Positions 46,144 through 53,293 of a stretch of 64,000 nt of DNA are shown one piece after another. The position numbers and the translations under genes are program-made. The notes under the pieces are model-generated. The model had not been told where the DNA came from. It saw nothing but the letters and a program-made list of their open reading frames with translations, and ran no database searches. Origin of the DNA: Rhodopseudomonas palustris. GTDB lineage: Bacteria > Pseudomonadota > Alphaproteobacteria > Rhizobiales > Xanthobacteraceae. Every line of letters begins with the position of its first letter. The stretch's first letter is position 1. The stretch lies in the NCBI RefSeq assembly GCF_013415845.1, contig NZ_CP058907.1, forward strand, positions 744,001 to 808,000, written 5' to 3'.

Positions 46144-47559
46144 ATGGAAGTCATGTCTGACGCCCTGTTGTCTCGCTTCGTTCGAGATCGCAAAGCGAAC
46201 ATCGCGGTCATTACCGCGCTCGTGATGATTCCCATCATCTTTCTGCTCGGCATGACGCTCGACTTCACCCAGGCGCTGCGCAAGAAGCAGCAACTCGACG
46301 CCGCCGCTGACGCTGCCGCCATCGCGGCCGTTCGTCCGGCCATGCTGATGCAAACTGACGCCGTGGCACAAAACACCGCCTATGCGATCTTCATGTCGAC
46401 CGCCAACCGGCTGGCGTCCGGGTTGACGTCGGTGCCGACGCCGACCATTACGATCACTGACGTGGGGCTTCAGCGCACCGTCAAAGTGTCCTACAACGCC
46501 GCATCCCTGAACAATTTCCCCCAGCTGCTTATGAACAATGTGTCATGGGCGATCAGTGGCGCATCGACGGCGCAGGCGTCCAGCGCGCCAAATATGAATT
46601 TCTATCTGTTGATGGATGATTCGCCCTCGATGGGCATCGGTGCGACTGCGACCGACATCAGCAATCTGATTGCTTCCACTGCTCCGAAGTACCAGAAGGC
46701 GTCATCCTCGCAGAACTGCGGCTTCGCCTGTCACGAAACGAACATCGCACATGACGGCGGGACCAAGGATAATCTCGCCATCGCGCGAGCGAACAACATC
46801 ACGTTGCGGATCGATCTTGTGACCAGCGCTGTCAATCAGCTGCTCAACACCTGGTCGAACTGCCCGCAGTCCGGAGTCTCGGGGGGAGTCATGCAGTGCA
46901 TGTCGGCCCTGAACAATACCACGTACCGAGCGGCTCTCTATACGTTCGACCTGGGGCTGAACACGCTGGCGTCGCTCACGACCCCGACGACGGCCGGAGC
47001 CCAGGTTTCCAACATTGCGCTGATGCCAGTCGCCTATCAGAACTGCGTGGTGCCGACGACCAACTGCAAGACGGATAACGGCACGGATATCGCGGGGGCC
47101 CTCACCAGCCTCAATGGCATCATGCCGAGCCCGGGCCTTGGCAGCAATGCGTCGGGCGATACGCCCCAGGAAGTCGTCTTCCTCGTCACCGACGGCGTGG
47201 AGGACAAGATCTCCTCGTCCTGCCCCAACGGCAGCTACGCCTCCAACAGCCGCTGCCAGCAGCCGCTCGACACCGCAATCTGTACGACGATCAAGAACAG
47301 AGGCATCAAGATTGCAATCCTTTATACCGAGTATCTGCAGCTCAAGACTCCCAATGTTCCGGTGACGGACACTTGGTACATGAGCTGGATCGATGCTTAC
47401 GACGAGCCGACGTCTTCGACCGGCGCCATCGCCAAGAATCTGCAAGCCTGCGCCTCCCCGGGCTTCTTTTCGAACGTTCAAACCGGCGGCAACATCACGC
47501 AGGCCTTGACGGATCTGTTCCTCAAGGTCGCGTCGAGTACTGCCAGCCTCACGCAATGA
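46144..47559 (+). CDS. TadG-like pilus-assembly protein with von Willebrand A domain
   Basis: This protein is 471 residues from the ATG at 46144 (or 468 from 46153, MSDALLSRFVRDRKANIAVI). Its N-terminal TadE/G-type segment, KANIAVITALVMIPIIFLLGMTLDF, has the processing-region-like hydrophobic helix. The VWA domain has a MIDAS D-x-S-x-S in DDSPSMG and VFLVTDGVEDK. Several Cys pairs in the VWA part suggest extracytoplasmic disulfides. It heads a three-gene TadG-TadE-TadE set without TadA/B/C nearby. Confidence 0.88.
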   Translation: MEVMSDALLSRFVRDRKANIAVITALVMIPIIFLLGMTLDFTQALRKKQQLDAAADAAAIAAVRPAMLMQTDAVAQNTAYAIFMSTANRLASGLTSVPTPTITITDVGLQRTVKVSYNAASLNNFPQLLMNNVSWAISGASTAQASSAPNMNFYLLMDDSPSMGIGATATDISNLIASTAPKYQKASSSQNCGFACHETNIAHDGGTKDNLAIARANNITLRIDLVTSAVNQLLNTWSNCPQSGVSGGVMQCMSALNNTTYRAALYTFDLGLNTLASLTTPTTAGAQVSNIALMPVAYQNCVVPTTNCKTDNGTDIAGALTSLNGIMPSPGLGSNASGDTPQEVVFLVTDGVEDKISSSCPNGSYASNSRCQQPLDTAICTTIKNRGIKIAILYTEYLQLKTPNVPVTDTWYMSWIDAYDEPTSSTGAIAKNLQACASPGFFSNVQTGGNITQALTDLFLKVASSTASLTQ

Positions 47560-47569
47560 GAAACCCGCC

Positions 47570-48148
47570 ATGGCCCGATTTGGACTGAGAGCGATCAAGC
47601 GGGGGCGATGTTGCATCGGGGCCTTCGGCAGGGATCGCGCAGGCGCCACCGCCGTGGAGTTCGCGCTGATCGCCACGCCGTTCTTCGCGATCATTGTCGC
47701 GTTGATCCAGACCTTTCTGTTGTTCTTTGCGCAGTCGGTTCTCGAAAACACGGTTCGGAAATCGGCCCGCCAGATCCTGACCGGGCAGGTTCAGGCGCAG
47801 AATGTCAGCCTGACGCCGGCGGCGTCGGCCGCCGCCTTCAAGCAGACCGTCTGCACCAATGCCAACGTGCTTTTCAGTTGCTCGGGGCTGATGGTCGACG
47901 TCAACGTCGCCAACAATTGGTCGTCGGCGGATATCGGCATGCCGGCGCTGACCTATGATAGCAACGGCAACGTCAACAACAGCTGGCAATTCAATCCCGG
48001 CCACGCCGGCGACATCGTCGTCGTTCGGGTGATGTATCTCTGGCCGATGTTCTTCGGGCCGATCGCCTTCAATTTGGCAAATCAGCCAAATGGGTCCCGC
48101 CTGATCATGGCGTCCGCAGCATTCCAGAACGAGCCTGCCAATCCGTAG
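47570..48148 (+). CDS. TadE-like pseudopilin protein
   Basis: This 192-residue protein has a short basic head and the TadE signature DRAGATAVEFALIATPFFAIIVALIQTF, with the conserved Glu at position 5 of the helix (AVEFALI), followed by an extracytoplasmic domain with two Cys (residues about 94 and 103). It lies 10 bp after the TadG-like gene. TadE-like proteins are processed by TadV prepilin peptidase; none is in the window. Confidence 0.88.
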   Translation: MARFGLRAIKRGRCCIGAFGRDRAGATAVEFALIATPFFAIIVALIQTFLLFFAQSVLENTVRKSARQILTGQVQAQNVSLTPAASAAAFKQTVCTNANVLFSCSGLMVDVNVANNWSSADIGMPALTYDSNGNVNNSWQFNPGHAGDIVVVRVMYLWPMFFGPIAFNLANQPNGSRLIMASAAFQNEPANP

Positions 48149-48160
48149 AGGTTCCAGCCC

Positions 48161-48850
48161 ATGATCCGCCGATCAGTTTCCGTCAGGAGTTTGCAGGCCG
48201 ATGTCGATGCCGTGGCGGCCACCGAGTTCGCGATCGTGGTGCCGTTTCTGCTGGCGCTGTTCATCGGCGGAGTCGAGCTCGCGAACGGAATGGCGATCAG
48301 CGTCAAGGTCAGCGCGACGGCCCACTCCGTGGCTGATATGGTGACGCAGAATACTTCGCTCAGCACCACATCGATGCAGAACATTCTCACCGGGGCAACT
48401 GCAACGATCGCGCCATATTCCGTCAATGACAGCAGCGGCAAGTCGCTTCTGACGGTCACCGTGTCTGAGGTTTCCAGCGACGCAAATGGCAACCTGACCC
48501 TGCAGTGGAGCCGCTCGTTTAACGGCGCGACCTTCGGGTCGGGGAGAACCAGCCTGTCCGGCCTGACGGTGCCGACGTCGCTGAACGGGATCGTCGGCAA
48601 CGCGAGTAATCCGAACAACCAGAATGATCAGGTGTCGTTCATCGTCGGAGAAGTCTCGTACGCCTATACGCCCAATCTCGGGTTTGCGATCAGCGGGACC
48701 GTCAATCTGACCGACACCGTGTGGATGTTTCCTCGCTGCTCAACCGATAGTCCGGCCAATTCGAATGGCCCCGCCTATTATGACGTCAAGTACTCCAGCT
48801 CGACGACCACGTGCACGTGTCTCCAGCACTTGCAGTACAAGAATTGTTAG
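48161..48850 (+). CDS. TadE/TadG-like pseudopilin protein
   Basis: This 229-residue protein has an N-terminal TadE-type helix (VAATEFAIVVPFLLALFIGG) preceded by a basic head. A Ser/Thr/Asn-rich extracytoplasmic domain ends in a Cys-rich tail (TTTCTCLQHLQYKNC). It follows the TadE-like gene by 12 bp and completes the three-gene set. Asn/Ser-rich composition differs from the Ala/Arg-rich neighbours, as expected for a surface protein. Confidence 0.85.
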   Translation: MIRRSVSVRSLQADVDAVAATEFAIVVPFLLALFIGGVELANGMAISVKVSATAHSVADMVTQNTSLSTTSMQNILTGATATIAPYSVNDSSGKSLLTVTVSEVSSDANGNLTLQWSRSFNGATFGSGRTSLSGLTVPTSLNGIVGNASNPNNQNDQVSFIVGEVSYAYTPNLGFAISGTVNLTDTVWMFPRCSTDSPANSNGPAYYDVKYSSSTTTCTCLQHLQYKNC

Positions 48851-48942
48851 CAAAGCGCCGCGTCGGCGGCGAGCGGTTTCGGCCGACGTTGTTGCCGGGC
48901 ATCGTCCGGGAGATTTTTTGCTGCGCGCTACGCTTGCGATGG

Positions 48943-48965
48943 ATCCGCGGGTCAAGCCCGCGGAT
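48943..48965. terminator. Palindromic element between converging genes, possible bidirectional terminator
   Basis: ATCCGCGGG (48943-48951) and CCCGCGGAT (48957-48965) form a perfect 9-bp stem over TCAAG. It lies between the TadE-like gene and the HD hydrolase gene, which converge. The stem-plus-ATGACGG context resembles dispersed repeats of this bacterial group. No T-tract follows directly, so termination is only possible, not certain. Confidence 0.5.
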
Positions 48966-48992
48966 GACGGTAGCGGACGGGGCTGTAGATCC

Positions 48993-49646
48993 TTAGTGGC
49001 CGAGTTCGCCAATCTCGTCCAGAATGCCTTGATAGAACTCTTGAAGTCTGGCGGAGCGTTGGGCCGCGATGCTGCGTCCCGTTGAGGTGCAGAAATTCTC
49101 CCCGAGATGCAAAAGCTTGGTCTGAAAATGATCCAATGCAAAGGAAATATCATCGAGCGAGCGCCGGGCGCCGGTCGGGTCTTTGATGTCGTAGATGTGG
49201 GCTTTCCGCGTTCCGGCTAGGTAGAAACAACGCGCTACGCCGATCCATCCGATTGCATCCAGACGGTCGGCGTCTTGGAGTATCTTTGCTTCAAGACTGG
49301 TCGGAGTGATCCCGGCCGAATAGCTGTGCGCCTCAATGGCGTGGCATGCGCGGTGTCTGCGCTCGGCGGACCAACCCCGTGCGGCCAGAACCTGATCGGC
49401 CTTGTTCGCCGCGAGGATCGAAGCTCTCTTCCGTTCCGGCGAAGCTTTGTCGATCCATATGCAGTCATGAAGGATCGTTGCAGCGACCAATATCTCGGTA
49501 TCCCCGCCCTCGACAGCCGCAATCTCGGCGACGTTGCGCCAAACACGGACTAGATGGGCCTCATCATGAGCGCCGTCACGGACGTCAAATGCATGCGGGA
49601 GGAGCGACTGAGCCAGTGCCGGATGCAGGAAATGATCGTGTAGCAT
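48993..49646 (-). CDS. HD-domain metal-dependent phosphohydrolase
   Basis: This 217-residue protein has the HD signature: first His in AHDEAHLVRVW (H31), the HD pair in AATILHDCIW (H60-D61), a further His in HAIEAHSYS and an Asp in LQDADRLDAIG. It resembles the YedJ/YpgQ-type single-domain hydrolases, some of which are nucleotide pyrophosphohydrolases. The substrate is not predictable. It converges with the Tad-like genes. Confidence 0.88.
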   Translation of the reverse strand: MLHDHFLHPALAQSLLPHAFDVRDGAHDEAHLVRVWRNVAEIAAVEGGDTEILVAATILHDCIWIDKASPERKRASILAANKADQVLAARGWSAERRHRACHAIEAHSYSAGITPTSLEAKILQDADRLDAIGWIGVARCFYLAGTRKAHIYDIKDPTGARRSLDDISFALDHFQTKLLHLGENFCTSTGRSIAAQRSARLQEFYQGILDEIGELGH

Positions 49647-50099
49647 CTGCTATCCAAAAGAGGGAACGTCACGATGCTTAACACCCGCGTCGGGCGTTGC
49701 CGAGCTGCGTTGTCCGTCGGTCGGGTATTGCGCCTTTGCTGCGCTTGCACAAAAGGACGAAGTGTTTCGGACGAAGCAGACGATGCAGGGCACTTCATTA
49801 AGTGATCGGAGAACGCACGCATAGCCCCTGCAAACAATTCGCGTGAGCTTGATCCATCTCAAGCTGCCGTCGTGTCGATCAGTTAGTTTATCCATGACGA
49901 AGCGTGGTGCGGATGGTTCGTGCTTCCCGCGCCAGCAGCGTCTCTCCCCAGACTGGCCCCGCGCTCCCGATACGCAACCGGGACGCGGGGTTATTGTTGT
50001 CCCGCGGTGCCGCAAGGCTTGGCTCGCCGGGCCGCCTTGCCGAATGCGTCCTGATCGGGCAAGACTCTTGAAATTCACCAGGATTTCCAAGAGGCCGGT
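49647..50099. other. Intergenic region between the HD gene and the LysR gene
   Basis: No convincing gene is seen in 453 bp. It should contain the promoters of both divergent genes. The main feature is a 20-bp perfect interrupted palindrome at 49846-49865. Some short open frames exist on both strands but lack ribosome sites and coding character. Confidence 0.5.
49846..49865. promoter_or_regulatory. FixK/FNR-type palindrome
   Basis: AGCTTGA (49846-49852) and TCAAGCT (49859-49865) are perfectly complementary over a 6-bp spacer. The inner part fits the FixK2-type pattern TTGA-N6-TCAA. It lies about 235 bp before the LysR start and 200 bp before the HD start. A CRP/FNR-family site is a plausible reading, not a proven one. 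Confidence 0.4.
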
Positions 50100-50993
50100 T
50101 TGATCGACAAGCTCGAGCTGCTACTCGCGCTCGCCAAGGAGCGGCATTTCGGCCGAGCCGCCGAGGCCTGTGGCGTGACCCAGCCGACGATGTCGACCGG
50201 CATCAAGCAGCTCGAAGAGATCTTGGGCGTGATGCTGGTGCAGCGCGGCTCGCGGTTTCTCGGCTTCACGCCGGAGGGCGAGCGGGCGCTAGAATGGGCG
50301 CGCCGGATCGTTGCCGACAGCCGCGCGATGCGCCAGGATATCGGGGCGCTGAAGGCCGAGCTTTCCGGGGAACTGCGGATCGCCGCGATTCCGACCGTGC
50401 TCGGCATGGTGGCGCAGCTCACCACGCCGTTCCGCGCGCGGCACCCCAATGTCCGCTTCAGCATCCTGTCCTGCACCTCCTCGGAAGTGCTCGGCCTGCT
50501 CGAAAACCTCGAAGTCGACGCCGGGCTGACCTACACCGAGAACGAGCCGGTCGGCAAAGTCCGCAGCGTGCCGCTGTATCAGGAAAGCTATCGGCTGATC
50601 ACCTCTCCGGACGGGATGTTCGGCGACCGCGATCAGGTGACCTGGCGCGAGGTCGGTCAGGTACCGCTGTGCCTGCTGACGCCCAACATGCAGAACCGCC
50701 GTATCATCGACCGCGCGCTGCGCGCCGCGGGCACCACGGCCCAGCCGACGCTGACCTCGAATTCGATCATCGTGCTCTACACCCATGTGAAGACGGGGCG
50801 ATGGGCGAGCGTGATGCCGGCCAAGCTCGCCGAGACGCTCGGGCTCGGCGACGAAGTCCGCACCATTCCGATCGTCGAGCCGATGGTCGCTTACAGCATT
50901 GGTCTGGTGGTGCCGCCGCGCGAGCCCTACACGCCGCTGGTCGCAGCCCTGATGCAGGTGGCGCGTGAGGTTGCGCCGACGTTGCAGAGCTGA
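50100..50993 (+). CDS. LysR-family regulator of the formate dehydrogenase operon
   Basis: This 297-residue LysR protein has an N-terminal helix-turn-helix (LELLALAKERHFGRAAEACG, TQPTMSTGIKQLEEILGVMLV) and a C-terminal substrate-binding domain. It uses a TTG start at 50100, supported by AAGAGG just upstream and by the family N-terminus beginning right there. It lies 264 bp upstream of fdsG in the same orientation, the common position of the fds regulator. The effector is unknown. Confidence 0.9.
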   Translation: MIDKLELLLALAKERHFGRAAEACGVTQPTMSTGIKQLEEILGVMLVQRGSRFLGFTPEGERALEWARRIVADSRAMRQDIGALKAELSGELRIAAIPTVLGMVAQLTTPFRARHPNVRFSILSCTSSEVLGLLENLEVDAGLTYTENEPVGKVRSVPLYQESYRLITSPDGMFGDRDQVTWREVGQVPLCLLTPNMQNRRIIDRALRAAGTTAQPTLTSNSIIVLYTHVKTGRWASVMPAKLAETLGLGDEVRTIPIVEPMVAYSIGLVVPPREPYTPLVAALMQVAREVAPTLQS

Positions 50994-51044
50994 TCAGGGC
51001 GGACTGCTGACGGAAAAGCTGTGGAGCGCAGGCAGCCTCCACGG

Positions 51045-51144
51045 GTCATTCCGGGGCGCGAGCGACAGCTCGCGAACCCGGAATCTCCGTCCGCAAACAA
51101 CCTCGGGATTCCGGGGTCTCCGCTGTGCGGCGCCCCGGAATGAC
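51045..51144. repeat. About 100-bp repeat with terminal inverted repeats (copy B)
   Basis: It is nearly identical in ends and inner arms to the element at 35532-35634: GTCATTCCGGGGCGCGAG at the left end, AGCTCGCGAACCCGGAATCT inside, CTCGGGATTCCGGG, and CGCCCCGGAATGAC at the right end. The loop between the inner arms differs. It lies between the LysR gene and fdsG. Confidence 0.85.
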
Positions 51145-51257
51145 GGTGTCAATTCCCCTTGTCGTTGCGGATTCCTTATCGCAGCATTGGACAGCTTTAT
51201 TGATCTTTTGAACAATTCTCATTCTCATCCGGCGATCCACGACGACGAAGAGCGCCG

Positions 51258-51728
51258 ATGCAATACGAACCATGGGAACCCGCCCGCGCGAGCGACATCA
51301 TCGCCGGGCTGACGCACAAGGAAGGCGCGACGCTGCTGATGCTGCAGGCGTTGCAGCAGGCGTTCGGCTATGTGCCGCCGGATGCCGAGCCGATGGTCGC
51401 GCAGGCGCTGAACCTGTCGCGCGCCGAAGTCCACGGCGTCCTCACCTTCTATCCGGATTTTCGCCGCGAGCCGCCGGGCCGCCATGTGCTGAAGCTGTGC
51501 CGCGCCGAGGCCTGCCAGGCCGCCGGCGGAGATGCGCTGGCGGCGCATGCCGAGACCCGGCTGGGCGTCACCTTCGGCGCCACCACCGCGGACGGTGCGG
51601 TGACGCTGGAGCCTGCCTATTGCTTCGGCCTATGTGCCACGGCACCGTCGGCGATGATCAACGAGCGCGTGGTCGGCCGGCTCGATGCCGCCAAGCTCGA
51701 CGCTCTGTTGGCGGAGGCGCAGCGATGA
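51258..51728 (+). CDS. fdsG: NAD-dependent formate dehydrogenase gamma subunit FdsG
   Basis: This 156-residue NuoE-like subunit has a [2Fe-2S] site formed by C81 and C86 (LCRAEACQ) and C122 and C126 (YCFGLCATAP). The N-terminus carries EGATLLMLQALQQAFGYVP and VHGVLTFYPDF, typical of NuoE/HoxE proteins. It passes electrons within the soluble Fds complex. It overlaps fdsB by ATGA. First gene of fdsGBA-fdhD-fdsD. Confidence 0.95.
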   Translation: MQYEPWEPARASDIIAGLTHKEGATLLMLQALQQAFGYVPPDAEPMVAQALNLSRAEVHGVLTFYPDFRREPPGRHVLKLCRAEACQAAGGDALAAHAETRLGVTFGATTADGAVTLEPAYCFGLCATAPSAMINERVVGRLDAAKLDALLAEAQR

Positions 51729-53281
51729 GTTTGCGCATCTTCATCCCGCGCGATTCCGGCGCGCTCGCGGTCGGCGCCGACGAGGTCGCGGCCGCGCTGG
51801 TCGATCAGGCGCACGCGCGCGAGCTGCCGGTCGATCTGGTCCGCCCCGGCTCGCGCGGGCTGTACTGGCTCGAACCGATGCTGGAGGTGGACACGCCGGA
51901 GGGCCGCGTCGCCTACGGGCCGGTGACGCCGGCCGATGTGCCGTCGCTGCTCGATGCGATCGTGGCCGGCGGGCCGCATTCGCTGCGGCAGGGGCTCACT
52001 GAGGAGATCCCGTGGCTGAAGCGGCAGACCCGGCTGACCTTCGCGCGCTGCGGCATCGTCGATCCGCGCTCGATCGACGATTATCGCGCTCATGGCGGCT
52101 ATCGCGGGCTCGAACGCGCGCTGAAGATGAGCTCGGACGCGATCATCGACGACGTCGTCAAGTCCGGCCTGCGCGGTCGCGGCGGCGCAGGCTTTCCGAC
52201 CGGCACCAAGTGGCGCACCGTGGCCCAGGCCGGGCGTGGCCAGAAATACATCTGCTGCAACGCCGACGAGGGCGACAGCGGCACCTTCGCCGACCGGATG
52301 CTGATGGAGGGCGATCCCTTCATGATCATCGAGGGCATGACGATCGCCGGCATCGCGGTCGGCGCTACCCGCGGCTACATCTACATCCGCTCGGAATATC
52401 CGCATGCCGTCGAGGCGATGAACGCCGCGATCGAGGCGGCGCGGCGCACCGGCTATCTCGGCGAGCACATCTGCCATTCGACGGATTCGTTCGACATCGA
52501 AGTCCGGGTCGGTGCCGGCGCCTATATCTGCGGCGAAGAAACCTCGATGCTGGAGAGTCTCGAGGGCAAGCGCGGCACGGTGCGGGCCAAACCGCCGCTT
52601 CCAGCGCATAAGGGTCTGTTCGGCCGGCCAACAGTGATCAACAACGTGCTCACCTTCTCGGCGGTGCCCTACATCCTCGACGGCGGCGCTCAGGCTTATG
52701 CGGATTGCGGCATGGGCAAGTCGCGCGGCACCAAGCCGATCCAGCTCGGCGGCAACATCAAGCACGGCGGGCTGTTCGAGGTGGCATTCGGCATCACCCT
52801 CGGCGAGTTGGTCGACGAGATCGGCGGCGGCACGCTAAGCGGCCGCCCGGTGCGCGCCGTCCAGGTCGGCGGCCCGCTCGGCGCTTACTTCCCGCGCGCG
52901 CTGTTCGATACGCCGTTCGACTACGAGGCGTTCGCCGCGCGGAGCGGCATGGTTGGGCACGGCGGCGTCGTGGTGTTCGACGACACCGTCGACATGGCCA
53001 AGCAGGCGCGGTTCGCGATGGAGTTCTGCGCCCACGAATCTTGCGGCAAGTGCACGCCATGCCGGATCGGTTCGACCCGCGGCGCCGAGACGGTCGACAA
53101 GATCATCGCCCGCGACAGGCCTGCGGCCAACATCGCCGTGCTCGAAGACCTCTGCAACACCATGAAGTTCGGCTCGCTGTGCGCGCTGGGCGGCCTCGCG
53201 CCGATCCCGGTGCTCAGCGCGCTGACGCACTTCCCGGAAGATTTCGGCCTCGCGCCGCGCCGCCTGCAGGCCGCGGAATAA
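51725..53281 (+). CDS. fdsB: NAD-dependent formate dehydrogenase beta subunit FdsB
   Basis: This 518-residue NuoF-like subunit binds FMN and NAD and reduces NAD+. Nucleotide motifs are GRGGAGFPTGTKW from residue 151, YICCNADEGDSGTFADR and GAGAYICGEETSMLESLEG; the 4Fe-4S site is ESCGKCTPCRIG with C440, C443 and C446. The N-terminal ~100 residues form a thioredoxin-like extension, as in FdsB. The ATG at 51725 lies in the fdsG stop. It is 12 bp before fdsA. Confidence 0.96.
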   Translation: MSLRIFIPRDSGALAVGADEVAAALVDQAHARELPVDLVRPGSRGLYWLEPMLEVDTPEGRVAYGPVTPADVPSLLDAIVAGGPHSLRQGLTEEIPWLKRQTRLTFARCGIVDPRSIDDYRAHGGYRGLERALKMSSDAIIDDVVKSGLRGRGGAGFPTGTKWRTVAQAGRGQKYICCNADEGDSGTFADRMLMEGDPFMIIEGMTIAGIAVGATRGYIYIRSEYPHAVEAMNAAIEAARRTGYLGEHICHSTDSFDIEVRVGAGAYICGEETSMLESLEGKRGTVRAKPPLPAHKGLFGRPTVINNVLTFSAVPYILDGGAQAYADCGMGKSRGTKPIQLGGNIKHGGLFEVAFGITLGELVDEIGGGTLSGRPVRAVQVGGPLGAYFPRALFDTPFDYEAFAARSGMVGHGGVVVFDDTVDMAKQARFAMEFCAHESCGKCTPCRIGSTRGAETVDKIIARDRPAANIAVLEDLCNTMKFGSLCALGGLAPIPVLSALTHFPEDFGLAPRRLQAAE

Positions 53282-53293
53282 AGGACGATCGAT

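Noticed and set aside
49650..50090. A 146-codon leftward open frame in the region upstream of the LysR gene
   Set aside because: No ribosome site or recognisable domain, and the composition is unlike neighbouring genes.
51200..51215. TTGATC-TTTT-GAACAA upstream of fdsG as an FNR/FixK site
   Set aside because: The half sites are spaced two bases too far apart for a TTGAT-N4-ATCAA or TTGA-N6-TCAA match, and one arm is imperfect.
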